A DNA stretch of 64,000 bases from Amycolatopsis thailandensis (GTDB taxonomy: Bacteria > Actinomycetota > Actinomycetes > Mycobacteriales > Pseudonocardiaceae). The position numbers were made by a program, and so were the translations under genes. Each line of letters opens with the position of its first letter. Position 1 is the stretch's first letter. The DNA is taken from positions 18,435-82,434 of the forward strand of contig NZ_NMQT01000034.1 in assembly GCF_002234405.1 (NCBI RefSeq), read 5' to 3'. Positions 32,615-39,961 of the stretch are shown one piece after another. The notes under the pieces are model-generated. The model saw only the letters and a program-made list of their open reading frames with translations. It ran no database searches and was not told the DNA's origin.

Positions 32615-33118
32615 GTGCAGTTCGGTCGCTATTACGAAGAGTTCGAGGTCGGTGCCGTCTACAAGCACTGGCCGGGCAAAACGGTCACCGAGTACGACGA
32701 CCACCTGTTCTGCCTCATCACCATGAACCACCATCCGCTGCATCTCGACGCGCACTACGCCGAGGAGACCACCGACTTCGGCAAGAACGTCGTGGTCGGC
32801 AACTACATCTACTCGCTGCTGCTGGGCATGTCGGTGCCCGACGTGTCCGGCAAGGCGATCGCGAACCTCGAGGTCGAATCGCTGAAGCACGTGAAGCCGA
32901 CCTTCCACGGTGACACCATCTACGGCGAGACCGAGGTGCTGGACAAGACGCCGTCGAAGTCGAAGGACGACCGCGGCGTCGTCTACGTCGAGACCCGAGG
33001 CTATAAGCAGGACGGCACGATCGTGTGTGTGTTCCGTCGCAAGGTGATGGTGCCGAAGCGGTCTTACGGTGACGCCAGGGGCGGCGAGCAGCCAGGTCGT
33101 CCCGTGCCGCACGAATAA
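32615..33118 (+). CDS. MaoC-like hydratase (hot-dog fold)
   Basis: 167 residues from GTG 32615, chosen because AGGAGGA ends four bases upstream; upstream frame extensions run into corA. The MaoC/R-hydratase layout is clear: GRYYEEFEVGAVYKHWPGKTVTEYD (about 4-28), then the catalytic-site region HHPLHLDAHYAEE (about 35-47; Asp/His) and VVGNYIYSLLLGMSV. It hydrates enoyl-CoA esters, possibly in acyl-chain metabolism. The last 15 residues are disordered. Confidence 0.88.
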   Translation: MQFGRYYEEFEVGAVYKHWPGKTVTEYDDHLFCLITMNHHPLHLDAHYAEETTDFGKNVVVGNYIYSLLLGMSVPDVSGKAIANLEVESLKHVKPTFHGDTIYGETEVLDKTPSKSKDDRGVVYVETRGYKQDGTIVCVFRRKVMVPKRSYGDARGGEQPGRPVPHE

Positions 33119-33144
33119 CGACTGTCAGGAGAGGGAGCGCGTCG

Positions 33145-34248
33145 ATGCCCATCGGGCTGGATGAGATCAAACGCCGCCTGTGGAAGTTCGCGACGGTCGA
33201 GGCGGCCGGTGTTTCGCCGTTGTACGAGCACTTGGCGGCGAAGGCGGCCGAGGACGACGACATCGCCGGGCTGCTGACGGACGCCCGCGGCGGTGAAGCG
33301 CGCGGAACGCTGCTGATGGCGACGGCGCACCGGCTCATCCAGGCCGACCCGATCCACCCGCTCTCGCGGTACTACCCGTCCGTCGGCGGTTTCGACGGGG
33401 TGGACTCGGAGACGTGGCCGCTCTTCCGTTCGTTCCTGCTGGAACGGGCGGACAAGGCCAGGGCGATCATCGCCTCGCGGTACACACAGACCAACGAGGT
33501 CCGCCGCGCCGCGCTGCTCTATCCCGCGGTGACGGCGGCGGCGAAGGAGGCGGGCGGCAAGATCGCGCTGCTCGAGGTCGGCTGTAGCGCCGGGCTGCTC
33601 CTCGGCCTGGACAAATACGCCTACCGCTACCAGTGCGACGGCGGCGAGCAGCTCACCGCCGGGCCGGCGAAGACCGCCGTCGGCCTGCACTGTGCCTTGG
33701 ACCTCGCGATCGGCGCAGTCACGCCGAAGGTGCCGAAGAAGCTGACGATCACCGCCCGCGCCGGTCTCGACCGCGCTCCGGTCGACCTCGCCGACGAGGA
33801 CGAGCTGGCCTGGCTCGAAGCCTGTGTCTGGGCCGACCAGCCCGACCGGATCCGGCTCCTGCGCACGGCCGCGGCCGCGCAGGGCAAACAGCGGCCGGAA
33901 CTGATCACCGGCGACGCCGTCGACGATCTCGCTTCGGCGGCCGCCACCCTGCCCGCCGACGCTCCGCTCGTCGTGCTGACCAGCCATGTGCTGGCGTATC
34001 TGGGGGAGCGGCGGGTGGACTTCCTCGACGCGCTGCGGGAACTCGCCGCGTCCCGGCCGCTGTGGTGGGTCAGCGAGGAGTTCTACGCAGCCGCGCTGGA
34101 ACCGCTGGTGCCCGGCAGGACCGATCTGGCCGAACCCGCGGACCAGGCCGTGCTCGGGCTGGTCCGCTGGGACGGTGGCGTCCCGGACGTGCGCGCGCTG
34201 GCCAGGACGGCTCCGCACGGACAGCGGATGACCTGGCTCGCGGTTTAG
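33145..34248 (+). CDS. DUF2332 family protein
   Basis: 367 residues. Markers include HRLIQADPIHPLSRYYPSVGG, IALLEVGCSAGLLLGLDKYAYRY (a methyltransferase-like glycine loop, about 138-160), VVLTSHVLAYL and WWVSEEFY. This actinobacterial family looks like a class I methyltransferase relative, but its reaction is unknown. It follows the MaoC gene by 26 bases, so the two may be co-transcribed. Confidence 0.85.
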   Translation: MPIGLDEIKRRLWKFATVEAAGVSPLYEHLAAKAAEDDDIAGLLTDARGGEARGTLLMATAHRLIQADPIHPLSRYYPSVGGFDGVDSETWPLFRSFLLERADKARAIIASRYTQTNEVRRAALLYPAVTAAAKEAGGKIALLEVGCSAGLLLGLDKYAYRYQCDGGEQLTAGPAKTAVGLHCALDLAIGAVTPKVPKKLTITARAGLDRAPVDLADEDELAWLEACVWADQPDRIRLLRTAAAAQGKQRPELITGDAVDDLASAAATLPADAPLVVLTSHVLAYLGERRVDFLDALRELAASRPLWWVSEEFYAAALEPLVPGRTDLAEPADQAVLGLVRWDGGVPDVRALARTAPHGQRMTWLAV

Positions 34249-34355
34249 CTTTTCGCGCGACCGGCGGACATGTCGGGAAAGCATCGGGGAGGATAATTTT
34301 CACCTCACCCGGTGCTTTATCCCCGCGGCATTCGCCGATTCGGACACGACACGTG

Positions 34356-34784
34356 TCAAGCCTCCGAGCGGGGCCCGGTCGGCAGCACTCCCCAGTCGCG
34401 GAGAGTGACGAACAAGAGTTCGGCCAACCGGCCGCCTTTGTCGAGTTCGATCAAGGTTTCGGCGTCGATCCACCGGGCGTCGGCGGCGTCGTCACCGGCA
34501 CGGAGAGTGCCGCCGGTGACCGTGCAGGCGTAGTCGTGGATGTCGTACCGGCCGCGGACGGCGTTGCCGACGTATGTGCCCGGCATCACGTCGAGACCGG
34601 TCTCTTCGCGCATCTCGCGAATGACAGCCACTTCGTCCGTTTCGCCTGGTTCCACGCGGCCGCCAGGGACCGACCAGAGTCCACGTCCGGGTTCATTCGC
34701 GCGCTGAATCAGCAGAATCCGGCCCAGTCGGTCGTGGACGATGCCGCCGACACAGCGGACGGTGCTGTCCGAAACGGTGTTCAT
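34356..34784 (-). CDS. Nudix hydrolase
   Basis: 142 residues from ATG 34784; a longer frame adds a low-quality N-terminus. The Nudix box is complete: GGRVEPGE, spacing, then REMREETGL (about 41-64), with the Mg2+-binding Glu residues. MutT-like enzymes clean up oxidised or unwanted nucleoside diphosphate derivatives. VPGGRVEPGE resembles NUDIX families acting on small nucleotides or alcohol phosphates. Divergent from the 53-residue peptide gene. Confidence 0.9.
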   Translation of the reverse strand: MNTVSDSTVRCVGGIVHDRLGRILLIQRANEPGRGLWSVPGGRVEPGETDEVAVIREMREETGLDVMPGTYVGNAVRGRYDIHDYACTVTGGTLRAGDDAADARWIDAETLIELDKGGRLAELLFVTLRDWGVLPTGPRSEA

Positions 34785-34970
34785 TCCCGAATGGTAGACA
34801 CCGGCTTCCTGACAACGGCTGTCCTGTACACGGAGAGTAGCCGTACGGTACACTTCACCTCGCCGGCTGACCCAAGCGCGGGACTTCCCTCCCGCGCCGG
34901 TGGAAGGTGCGGTACAAAATGAATAGCCAGTATCCGCAGTCAGTCACCGTAAGAGACAGGATTGATCGCC

Positions 34971-35132
34971 GTGAACGCGAAAAAGCTACTCACTTTCGCA
35001 GGAATCGCGTTGGTGCTGTTCTTCGTGATCGCGCAGCCAGGTCAGGCCGCGGGCCTCGTGGGAAACATCATCGGCTTCCTGCGTGACTCGGCCGAATCGG
35101 TGATCACCTTCGTCAGCAACGTCTTCAGCTAG
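34971..35132 (+). CDS. 53-residue conserved small membrane/secreted protein
   Basis: GTG 34971 opens a frame starting VNAKKLLTFAGIALVLFFVI and ending ITFVSNVFS. One membrane helix (about 5-22) is followed by a probable signal-like AQAA region and a hydrophobic amphipathic tail. Small proteins of this form (K-K-hydrophobic, AESVITF) precede PH-domain genes in other actinobacteria, from memory. The next gene (PH domain) starts 24 bases later, so the two form an operon. Unknown function. Confidence 0.75.
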   Translation: MNAKKLLTFAGIALVLFFVIAQPGQAAGLVGNIIGFLRDSAESVITFVSNVFS

Positions 35133-35156
35133 CGGGGGAGCGGATACTCTATCGGT

Positions 35157-35717
35157 ATGTTCGCCCCACGCGATCCAGACGAGTATCTCCTCGACACCGA
35201 GCGACGGGTCATCAGGATCCGCCGTCACTGGGCTGTGCTGTTGTGGGACACCTTCGAGGCGGTGGCCTTGCTGGCCATCTGCGTCCTGGTGTCCTACCTG
35301 TTGCCGCCCGCCGCGTGGGTGATCCAGAACATCCTCTGGTACGCCGCGTTGCTCGTCATCCTGCGCTTCGCGTATGTGGTGATGGAGTGGTGGGTCGAGC
35401 GGCTGGTGGTCACGGACAAGCGGTTCGTGATGACCACCGGCGTCTACACGACCAAAGTGCTGATGATGCCGATCACCAAGGTCACCGACCTCACCTACGA
35501 ACGTTCGGCGTGGGGCCGGATGATGGGGTACGGGACCATGGTGGTCGAGTCGGCCGGTCAGATCCAGGCGCTGAACCGCATCGACTACCTGCCGAAGCCG
35601 GAAGAGTTCTACGACACCATCTCCGAGCTCGTCTTCGGCGACAAGCAGAAGCAGGCCGAGCGCTTCTCCATGATCAAGGCGCAGCGTGCGGCGCGCGGCA
35701 AGAAGAAGGTCGGTTAG
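35157..35717 (+). CDS. PH (bPH2) domain membrane protein
   Basis: 186 residues. Two membrane helices (about 28-72) and a bacterial PH-like domain (about 80-160; WWVERLVVTDKRFVMTTGVYTTKVLMMPITKV, MMGYGTMVVESAGQIQAL). A basic tail (AQRAARGKKKVG) follows. Widely conserved in actinobacteria, function unknown. It is in an operon with the preceding small peptide. A short stem follows its stop. Confidence 0.9.
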   Translation: MFAPRDPDEYLLDTERRVIRIRRHWAVLLWDTFEAVALLAICVLVSYLLPPAAWVIQNILWYAALLVILRFAYVVMEWWVERLVVTDKRFVMTTGVYTTKVLMMPITKVTDLTYERSAWGRMMGYGTMVVESAGQIQALNRIDYLPKPEEFYDTISELVFGDKQKQAERFSMIKAQRAARGKKKVG

Positions 35718-35718
35718 C

Positions 35719-35745
35719 CCAGGTCCCGGAGTCGCTGTGACCTGG
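35719..35745 (+). terminator. weak stem after PH-domain gene
   Basis: CCAGGTC (35719-35725) pairs with GACCTGG (35739-35745) over a 13-base loop, directly after the PH-domain stop. Seven GC-rich pairs: weak terminator at best. Confidence 0.35.
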
Positions 35746-35768
35746 AGCATCGTCGATACTGAGCGGCG

Positions 35769-36632
35769 ATGCGCATCGACTTGCACGCCCACTCCACCGC
35801 CTCCGACGGTACCGACAGCCCTGCCGGGCTGGTCGCCGCCGCCGCGAAGGCGGGCCTCGACGTAGTCGCGATCACCGATCACGACACCACGGCCGGTTGG
35901 GCCCCGGCCGCCGAGGCACTCCCGCCGGGGCTTTCCCTGGTGCCCGGCGCCGAGCTGTCCACGATCTCCGTGGATCCGGTGTCCGGGCGGCACGTCAGTG
36001 TCCACCTGCTCGCGTACCTCTTCGACCCGGAGTCGAAGGCGGTCGTCGCCGAGCAGACCCGGCTGCGGTCTGAGCGGCGCTGGCGGTTGCGCGTGATGGC
36101 CGAGCGGATGGCGGCCGACGGCCTGCCGGTCGACCCCGACGAGGTCATGTCGCTGCTGCCCGAAGACGGTTCGGCCGGACGCCCGCACCTCGCGCAGGCC
36201 CTCGTGCGGGCCGGTGTCGTCTCGTCGGTGAACGAGGCCTTCGGAAGCTACCTCGGCAACGGCAGCGGGTACTTCGTGGCGCGGCAGGACACCCTCGTGG
36301 AGGACGCGATCGACATGATCGCGGAAGCGGGCGGCGTCACCGTGATCGCGCATCCTTTCGCCTACACGCGAGGCGCGACCATCACCGTCGACGTGCTGGC
36401 CGGACTGGCCGGGCACGGGCTCACCGGCGTCGAGGTCGACCACCCGAACCACGACGAGGAGACCCGCGTCCGGCTGCACGGGCTGGCGGGGGAGCTGGGG
36501 CTCGTGCGCACCGGGTCGAGCGACTACCACGGCACGAACAAGACCATCGATCTCGGCGACGAGACCACCGACCCGCTCGCGCTCGAAGAACTCGTCGCGC
36601 GGTCGACCGGGTACCAGGTCGTGACGCGGTGA
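35769..36632 (+). CDS. PHP-domain phosphoesterase
   Basis: 287 residues. PHP metal motifs: MRIDLHAHSTASDG (H6, H8), AITDHDTT, PGAELST, VIAHPFAY (about 192-199) and SSDYHG (about 258-263). This matches the YciV/Rnm-like group that hydrolyses 3',5'-nucleotide bisphosphates (pAp) or trims RNA 5' ends; the exact substrate is inferred. It overlaps marC by GTGA. Confidence 0.92.
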   Translation: MRIDLHAHSTASDGTDSPAGLVAAAAKAGLDVVAITDHDTTAGWAPAAEALPPGLSLVPGAELSTISVDPVSGRHVSVHLLAYLFDPESKAVVAEQTRLRSERRWRLRVMAERMAADGLPVDPDEVMSLLPEDGSAGRPHLAQALVRAGVVSSVNEAFGSYLGNGSGYFVARQDTLVEDAIDMIAEAGGVTVIAHPFAYTRGATITVDVLAGLAGHGLTGVEVDHPNHDEETRVRLHGLAGELGLVRTGSSDYHGTNKTIDLGDETTDPLALEELVARSTGYQVVTR

Positions 36633-37258
36633 CGATCACGGACTTCTTCGACGCGCGCCTGTTCATGAGCGCGACGATCACGCTGATCGTCATCATGGAC
36701 CCGCCCGGCACGGTGCCGGTGTTCCTGAGCCTGACCGGCCGCAAGTCGGTGGCGTTCCGCGCCAAGGCCGCGCGGCAGGCGGTGCTGGTCTCGCTGCTGG
36801 TGATCTCGCTGTTCGCCGTTGCGGGACAAGCGATCCTGTCGTATCTCGGCATCGGGATCCCGGCGTTGCAGGGCGCGGGCGGGCTGTTGCTGCTGCTCAT
36901 CGCGCTGCAGCTGCTGACCGGCAAGACCGGTGGCGAGGCCGAGGCGGCGGGCGACGACGTCAACGTCGCGCTCGTGCCGCTCGGGACGCCGCTGCTCGCC
37001 GGCCCGGGCGCGATCGCCGCGACCATCGTCTTCGTGCGACAGGCCGACGGGCACGTCGGCGCGTACGTGGCTCTCGCGCTTTCGATCGTGACGGTGCACT
37101 TCGTGCTGTACCTGTGCATGCGGTACTCGGGCGTGGTGATCCGGCTGATCAAGGAAAGCGGGATCACGCTGCTGGCGAAGATCGCCGGTCTGCTGCTGGC
37201 CGCCATCGCGGTCGAACTGGTGGCGAACTCGGTGAAGGGTTTCATCTCGGGCACCTAA
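36629..37258 (+). CDS. MarC family membrane protein
   Basis: 209 residues, six membrane helices with MarC markers IVIMDPPGTVPVFLSLT (about 23-39) and LVPLGTPLLAGPGAIAATIV. The family is often called NAAT transporters, but its true role is debated. It overlaps the PHP gene by four bases. The 645-base region beyond it is packed with palindromes. Confidence 0.92.
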   Translation: MTITDFFDARLFMSATITLIVIMDPPGTVPVFLSLTGRKSVAFRAKAARQAVLVSLLVISLFAVAGQAILSYLGIGIPALQGAGGLLLLLIALQLLTGKTGGEAEAAGDDVNVALVPLGTPLLAGPGAIAATIVFVRQADGHVGAYVALALSIVTVHFVLYLCMRYSGVVIRLIKESGITLLAKIAGLLLAAIAVELVANSVKGFISGT

Positions 37259-37280
37259 CCGGCCCTCGGCTTTCGCGCGG

Positions 37281-37372
37281 CGATAGCAAGGGTCCCTTGC
37301 TATCGTTTCTCTCAACGTTGAGACAAGCGATAGCAAGGGACCCTTGCTATCGCTTGTCTCAATGTTGAGAGA
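37281..37372. repeat. nested tandem palindromes: paired GATAGCAAGGG words with CTCAACGTTGAG spacers
   Basis: 37281-37305 is a perfect 25-base palindrome (CGATAGCAAGGG-T-CCCTTGCTATCG). 37308-37339 pairs with 37341-37372 (32-base arms, one mismatch) and contains a second GATAGCAAGGG palindrome. The two are joined by the palindromic CTCAACGTTGAG, and a near-copy CTCAATGTTGAG follows. Both self-folding and cross-pairing are possible. It follows marC and may be a terminator. The gap 37259-37903 (645 bases) holds only such repeats and no gene. Confidence 0.75.
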
Positions 37373-37382
37373 GATGTAAGTC

Positions 37383-37465
37383 CGTGAAGGCCTCCTTGCC
37401 TACCCTGAAGGTAGTGAAGGAGGCCTTCACGGACTCTGGGTCCCTCAAGGCGACCTTCACGGACC
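37383..37465 (+). repeat. 83-bp CGTGAAGGCCTCCTT repeat, copy A
   Basis: It matches 55947-56029 at 80 of 83 positions. Internally, CGTGAAGGCCTCCTT pairs with AAGGAGGCCTTCACG around CTACC-CTGAA-GGTAG, then GGGTCCCTCAAGG and a third CCTTCACGGACC arm follow. Partial copies bracket 6864-7488. Confidence 0.85.
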
Positions 37466-37592
37466 GCCGCTCCGCCCCAGGCGCCACAGGAACCTCAGGC
37501 GCCCCAGAAACCCCACATGCCACAGCGGGCGCGCGTGAAGGCCGCCTTCCCTCGGCTCAGCGGAGGAAACTCGCCCTTCACCGCGGCCCCAA

Positions 37593-37647
37593 GTACATGA
37601 AGGGGTCCTTCACGGAGCCAGGCGCAGTGAAGGGGGCCTTCATGTAC
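37593..37647. repeat. GTACATGAAGG inverted repeat
   Basis: Arms 37593-37613 and 37627-37647 match at 18 of 21 positions. The GTACATGAAGG end recurs as the end of the perfect palindrome 45895-45947, and the TCCTTCAC segment echoes the CGTGAAGG family, so parts are shared between families. Confidence 0.6.
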
Positions 37648-37714
37648 CTGCTCCAGCGGTGCGGCGATACCAAAGGTCCCTTGCTCCTCCCGCCTCGCGC
37701 TCCCACCCGCGCGA

Positions 37715-37769
37715 TGCAATGAAAGAGCCTTTCCTTGCAAAATTTGCAAGGAAAGGCTCTTTCATTGCA
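37715..37769. repeat. perfect 55-bp palindrome with GCAAAATTTGC core
   Basis: 27-base arms 37715-37741 and 37743-37769 are exact complements around one A. The outer ends are TGCAATGAAAG/CTTTCATTGCA. It is nearly the same element as 55841-55895, but with the internal GAGCC/GGCTC segments exchanged between arms. Confidence 0.85.
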
Positions 37770-37819
37770 CGCCCGACCCACACGAACCCCGCGCGAGCCC
37801 GCGGTCCCAAGCGGGCGAT

Positions 37820-37836
37820 AGCAAAGGTCCCTTGCT
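37820..37836 (-). repeat. solo hairpin word AGCAAAGGTCCCTTGCT
   Basis: It stands 68 bases before the start of the RecB-like nuclease and reads AGCAAGGGACCTTTGCT on the minus strand. A degenerate copy (ACCAAAGGTCCCTTGCT) lies just upstream at about 37669-37685. Because the next gene reads rightward, this solo copy is in a 5' region rather than at a gene end. Confidence 0.6.
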
Positions 37837-37903
37837 CTCTTCGGCGGGGATCCCCTCGAAAAGTGTCGGTGGGGGTGCGTAGCGTTGCGGGCGGGGTGAT
37901 CCG

Positions 37904-38764
37904 ATGGAGCAGATTGGTTTCGACTTCGGCGTCGAAGCGCCGCGCAAGCTGACGAAGGTCTCGCCCGCGCGCCTCGCGACGTTCGAAGATTGCCCGCGCC
38001 GCTATCGCATGTCGTATCTGGACCGCCCGTCCCCGACACGCACCGGCGCGTGGGCGCACAGCACGCTGGGCGCGGTGGTGCACAACGCTTTGCGGGCGTT
38101 GTTCGACCTGCCGGTGATCAAGCGCGTGCCGCAGCGGGCGATGGCGCTCGTCGCCGAGCACTGGAAGGACGCCGGGTTCGAAGACTCCGATCAGGCCGCC
38201 CGGTACCGAGCGCGGGCCAAGGGGTGGGTCGCGGAGTACGTCGAGCACAACGACGTCAGCATCGAGCCGGTCGGGCTGGAGCGCTGGGTTTCGGCGCCGG
38301 TCACGCTCGAGCCGGGCAGCGGGCCCAGCCTCATCATCGAGGGCCGCGCCGACCGGATCGACCAGCGCGGCCGGGAACTGGTGATCATCGACTACAAGAC
38401 CGGCCGCCGTGAGCCGGACGAGTACGAGGCGCGCTCATCGCAGGCTTTGGCGCTGTACGCGGTCGCGGCCGCCAGGACGTTGCGGACGCCGTGCTACCAG
38501 GTCGAGCTGCACCACGTGCCCACTGGCACCGTCGCGGCCGCCGAACACACCGAGCAGAGCCTCAAACGGCATCTCCAACGCGCCGACGAGACCGCCGGAG
38601 ACCTGAGGCTGGCAACGGATACGCTGAACGCCGGTGGCGACGAGGACGTGTTGTTCCCCGCCCGCCCGAGCCGCCGATGCTCTTGGTGCGACTTCCGGCC
38701 CAGTTGCGCGGCAGGCCAGGAAGCCGGGCCCGCGGCTCAGCCGTGGGAGTTGCTGGCGCCCTAG
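37904..38764 (+). CDS. RecB/Cas4-like PD-(D/E)XK nuclease
   Basis: 286 residues. The nuclease core is clear: LEGH-like start replaced by HNALRALF, IIEGRADRID (about 145-153) and VIIDYKTG (about 161-168) supply the Asp and Asp-x-Lys catalytic residues, then QALALYAVAAA. FEDCPRRY (Cys29) and CSWCDFRPSC near 260-270 give four cysteines for a Fe-S cluster, as in Cas4/AddB. There is no helicase domain and no CRISPR nearby. It resembles the stand-alone RecB-like protein Rv2119 of M. tuberculosis, from memory. Confidence 0.88.
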   Translation: MEQIGFDFGVEAPRKLTKVSPARLATFEDCPRRYRMSYLDRPSPTRTGAWAHSTLGAVVHNALRALFDLPVIKRVPQRAMALVAEHWKDAGFEDSDQAARYRARAKGWVAEYVEHNDVSIEPVGLERWVSAPVTLEPGSGPSLIIEGRADRIDQRGRELVIIDYKTGRREPDEYEARSSQALALYAVAAARTLRTPCYQVELHHVPTGTVAAAEHTEQSLKRHLQRADETAGDLRLATDTLNAGGDEDVLFPARPSRRCSWCDFRPSCAAGQEAGPAAQPWELLAP

Positions 38765-38797
38765 ATCCCGAGACAAGACGATTGGACAGGCGAGGAC

Positions 38798-39142
38798 GTG
38801 TCGTCACCGGACACCGAAGAACTCGCGACCACGCCGCCGCCCGCGGGACCGGGTGAGCCCGTGGCGCCCGAACGCGGCCGGTTCTGGCGCGGGCTGACCG
38901 GTTCGCTCGCGGCCGGGATGGTCGTGCTCGCGGTCATCGTCCTCGCGATCGCCGCGATCTGCCTGTTCACCGGCGCTCCCGGACCGGGGCCGCTGATGCT
39001 GATCGGACATCCGGTCGCGGCGGTGGTCGCCTTGCTGGCCCAACGCATCGCCGATTCGCGTAATGGCCGCGTCGCGGGCTTCGCGGGGCTCGGCGTCGTG
39101 GTGAGCGTGATGGCCGCGCTGAGCCTGTTCTGGTGGAACTGA
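38798..39142 (+). CDS. small membrane protein, unknown
   Basis: 114 residues from GTG 38798, preceded by GGCGAGGACGTG-type spacing. A Pro/Glu-rich start (1-27) is followed by three hydrophobic segments (about 33-58, 66-80, 92-112). No recognisable domain. Possibly co-transcribed with the RecB-like nuclease, which ends 33 bases upstream. Confidence 0.7.
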   Translation: MSSPDTEELATTPPPAGPGEPVAPERGRFWRGLTGSLAAGMVVLAVIVLAIAAICLFTGAPGPGPLMLIGHPVAAVVALLAQRIADSRNGRVAGFAGLGVVVSVMAALSLFWWN

Positions 39143-39256
39143 CGGCAGCAAACTGCCATGTGATCGGAAAAGAGCTCCGGCACGACGAAACTTTGAACTC
39201 ACTGGGCGCGTCGTAGACGAACAACCCGCCGCGCAGCGAGGACGAAGGGCACCGTT

Positions 39257-39922
39257 ATGACCTACCCACCCCAGCCAGGACAGCCCCAGTACGGCCATGA
39301 CGGGCAGCAGCACCCGGAGCAGCAGTACCCAGGGCAGCAGCAGTATCAGCAGGGCGGCTACGACCAGAGCGGCGCGTACCCGCAGCAGCAGTACCCTCCG
39401 CAGCAGCAGTACCCCGGCGGCTACGGCCAGCAGTATCCCGGTCAGAACCAGCAGTACGGACAGGGCTTCGGCGGGCCGCCCGCCCCGCCGAAGAAGAGCA
39501 ACACCGGCCTGCTGGTGGGCATCGCCGCCGCGGTGGTCGTGCTGGTCACGCTGGCCATCACCGGGTTCGTCGCTCCCGGGTTCTTTCTCGGAAAGGACAA
39601 GGCAGCCGGTCCCGAAGCGACCGCGCAGGCGATCATCGACGGCATCAACGCCCACGACGGGCCCGCGTTGACGGCGCTCAAGTGCGCGAACGCGGACAAG
39701 GACGTCACGCAGGCCATCGAGCACGTCAGCGAAGTTTCGGACGCCGCGCTCGGCGAGACCACGAAAGCCTCCGACACGGAGTTCACGATGTCCGTCACGC
39801 TGAACGTCGAAGGGCGGACCCGCACCGGCACCGGCACGCTCGCCCGCGAGGGCGAGAAGTGGTGCTGGAAGGAGATCGGCCGGTTCCGCACCAAGACCTC
39901 GACGACCACGACGACGCGCTGA
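39257..39922 (+). CDS. Gln/Pro/Tyr-rich membrane-anchored protein
   Basis: 221 residues. The first 80 are a low-complexity PQQQYPGQQQY-type cytoplasmic region, followed by one membrane helix (about 86-106) and an outer domain (TAQAIIDGINAHDGPALTALKCANAD onward) with a helix-sheet pattern like NTF2/DUF4878-type extracytoplasmic proteins. It ends with poly-Thr (TKTSTTTTTR). A hairpin word follows 11 bases after the stop. Function unknown. Confidence 0.75.
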   Translation: MTYPPQPGQPQYGHDGQQHPEQQYPGQQQYQQGGYDQSGAYPQQQYPPQQQYPGGYGQQYPGQNQQYGQGFGGPPAPPKKSNTGLLVGIAAAVVVLVTLAITGFVAPGFFLGKDKAAGPEATAQAIIDGINAHDGPALTALKCANADKDVTQAIEHVSEVSDAALGETTKASDTEFTMSVTLNVEGRTRTGTGTLAREGEKWCWKEIGRFRTKTSTTTTTR

Positions 39923-39932
39923 CGGCGGCGGG

Positions 39933-39949
39933 AGCAAGGGACCTTTGCT
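39933..39949 (+). terminator. hairpin word after the Gln-rich protein gene
   Basis: AGCAAGGGACCTTTGCT on the plus strand, with GCGG/CCCGGC flanks adding some pairs, between convergent stops (39922 and 39962). In the upstream (plus) transcript the stem contains a G-U wobble, consistent with terminator use for that gene. Confidence 0.65.
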
Positions 39950-39961
39950 ATCGCCCGGCGG

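Noticed and set aside
37281..37372. CRISPR array
   Set aside because: Repeats are palindromic and not separated by unique spacers of uniform length; no cas genes nearby. The Cas4-like nuclease at 37904 is a stand-alone RecB-type protein.
37384..37749. Overlapping frames in 37259-37903 as small genes
   Set aside because: Their residues (VKASLPTLKVVKEAFT and similar) are translations of palindromic repeats in both directions; coding-like periodicity is lacking.
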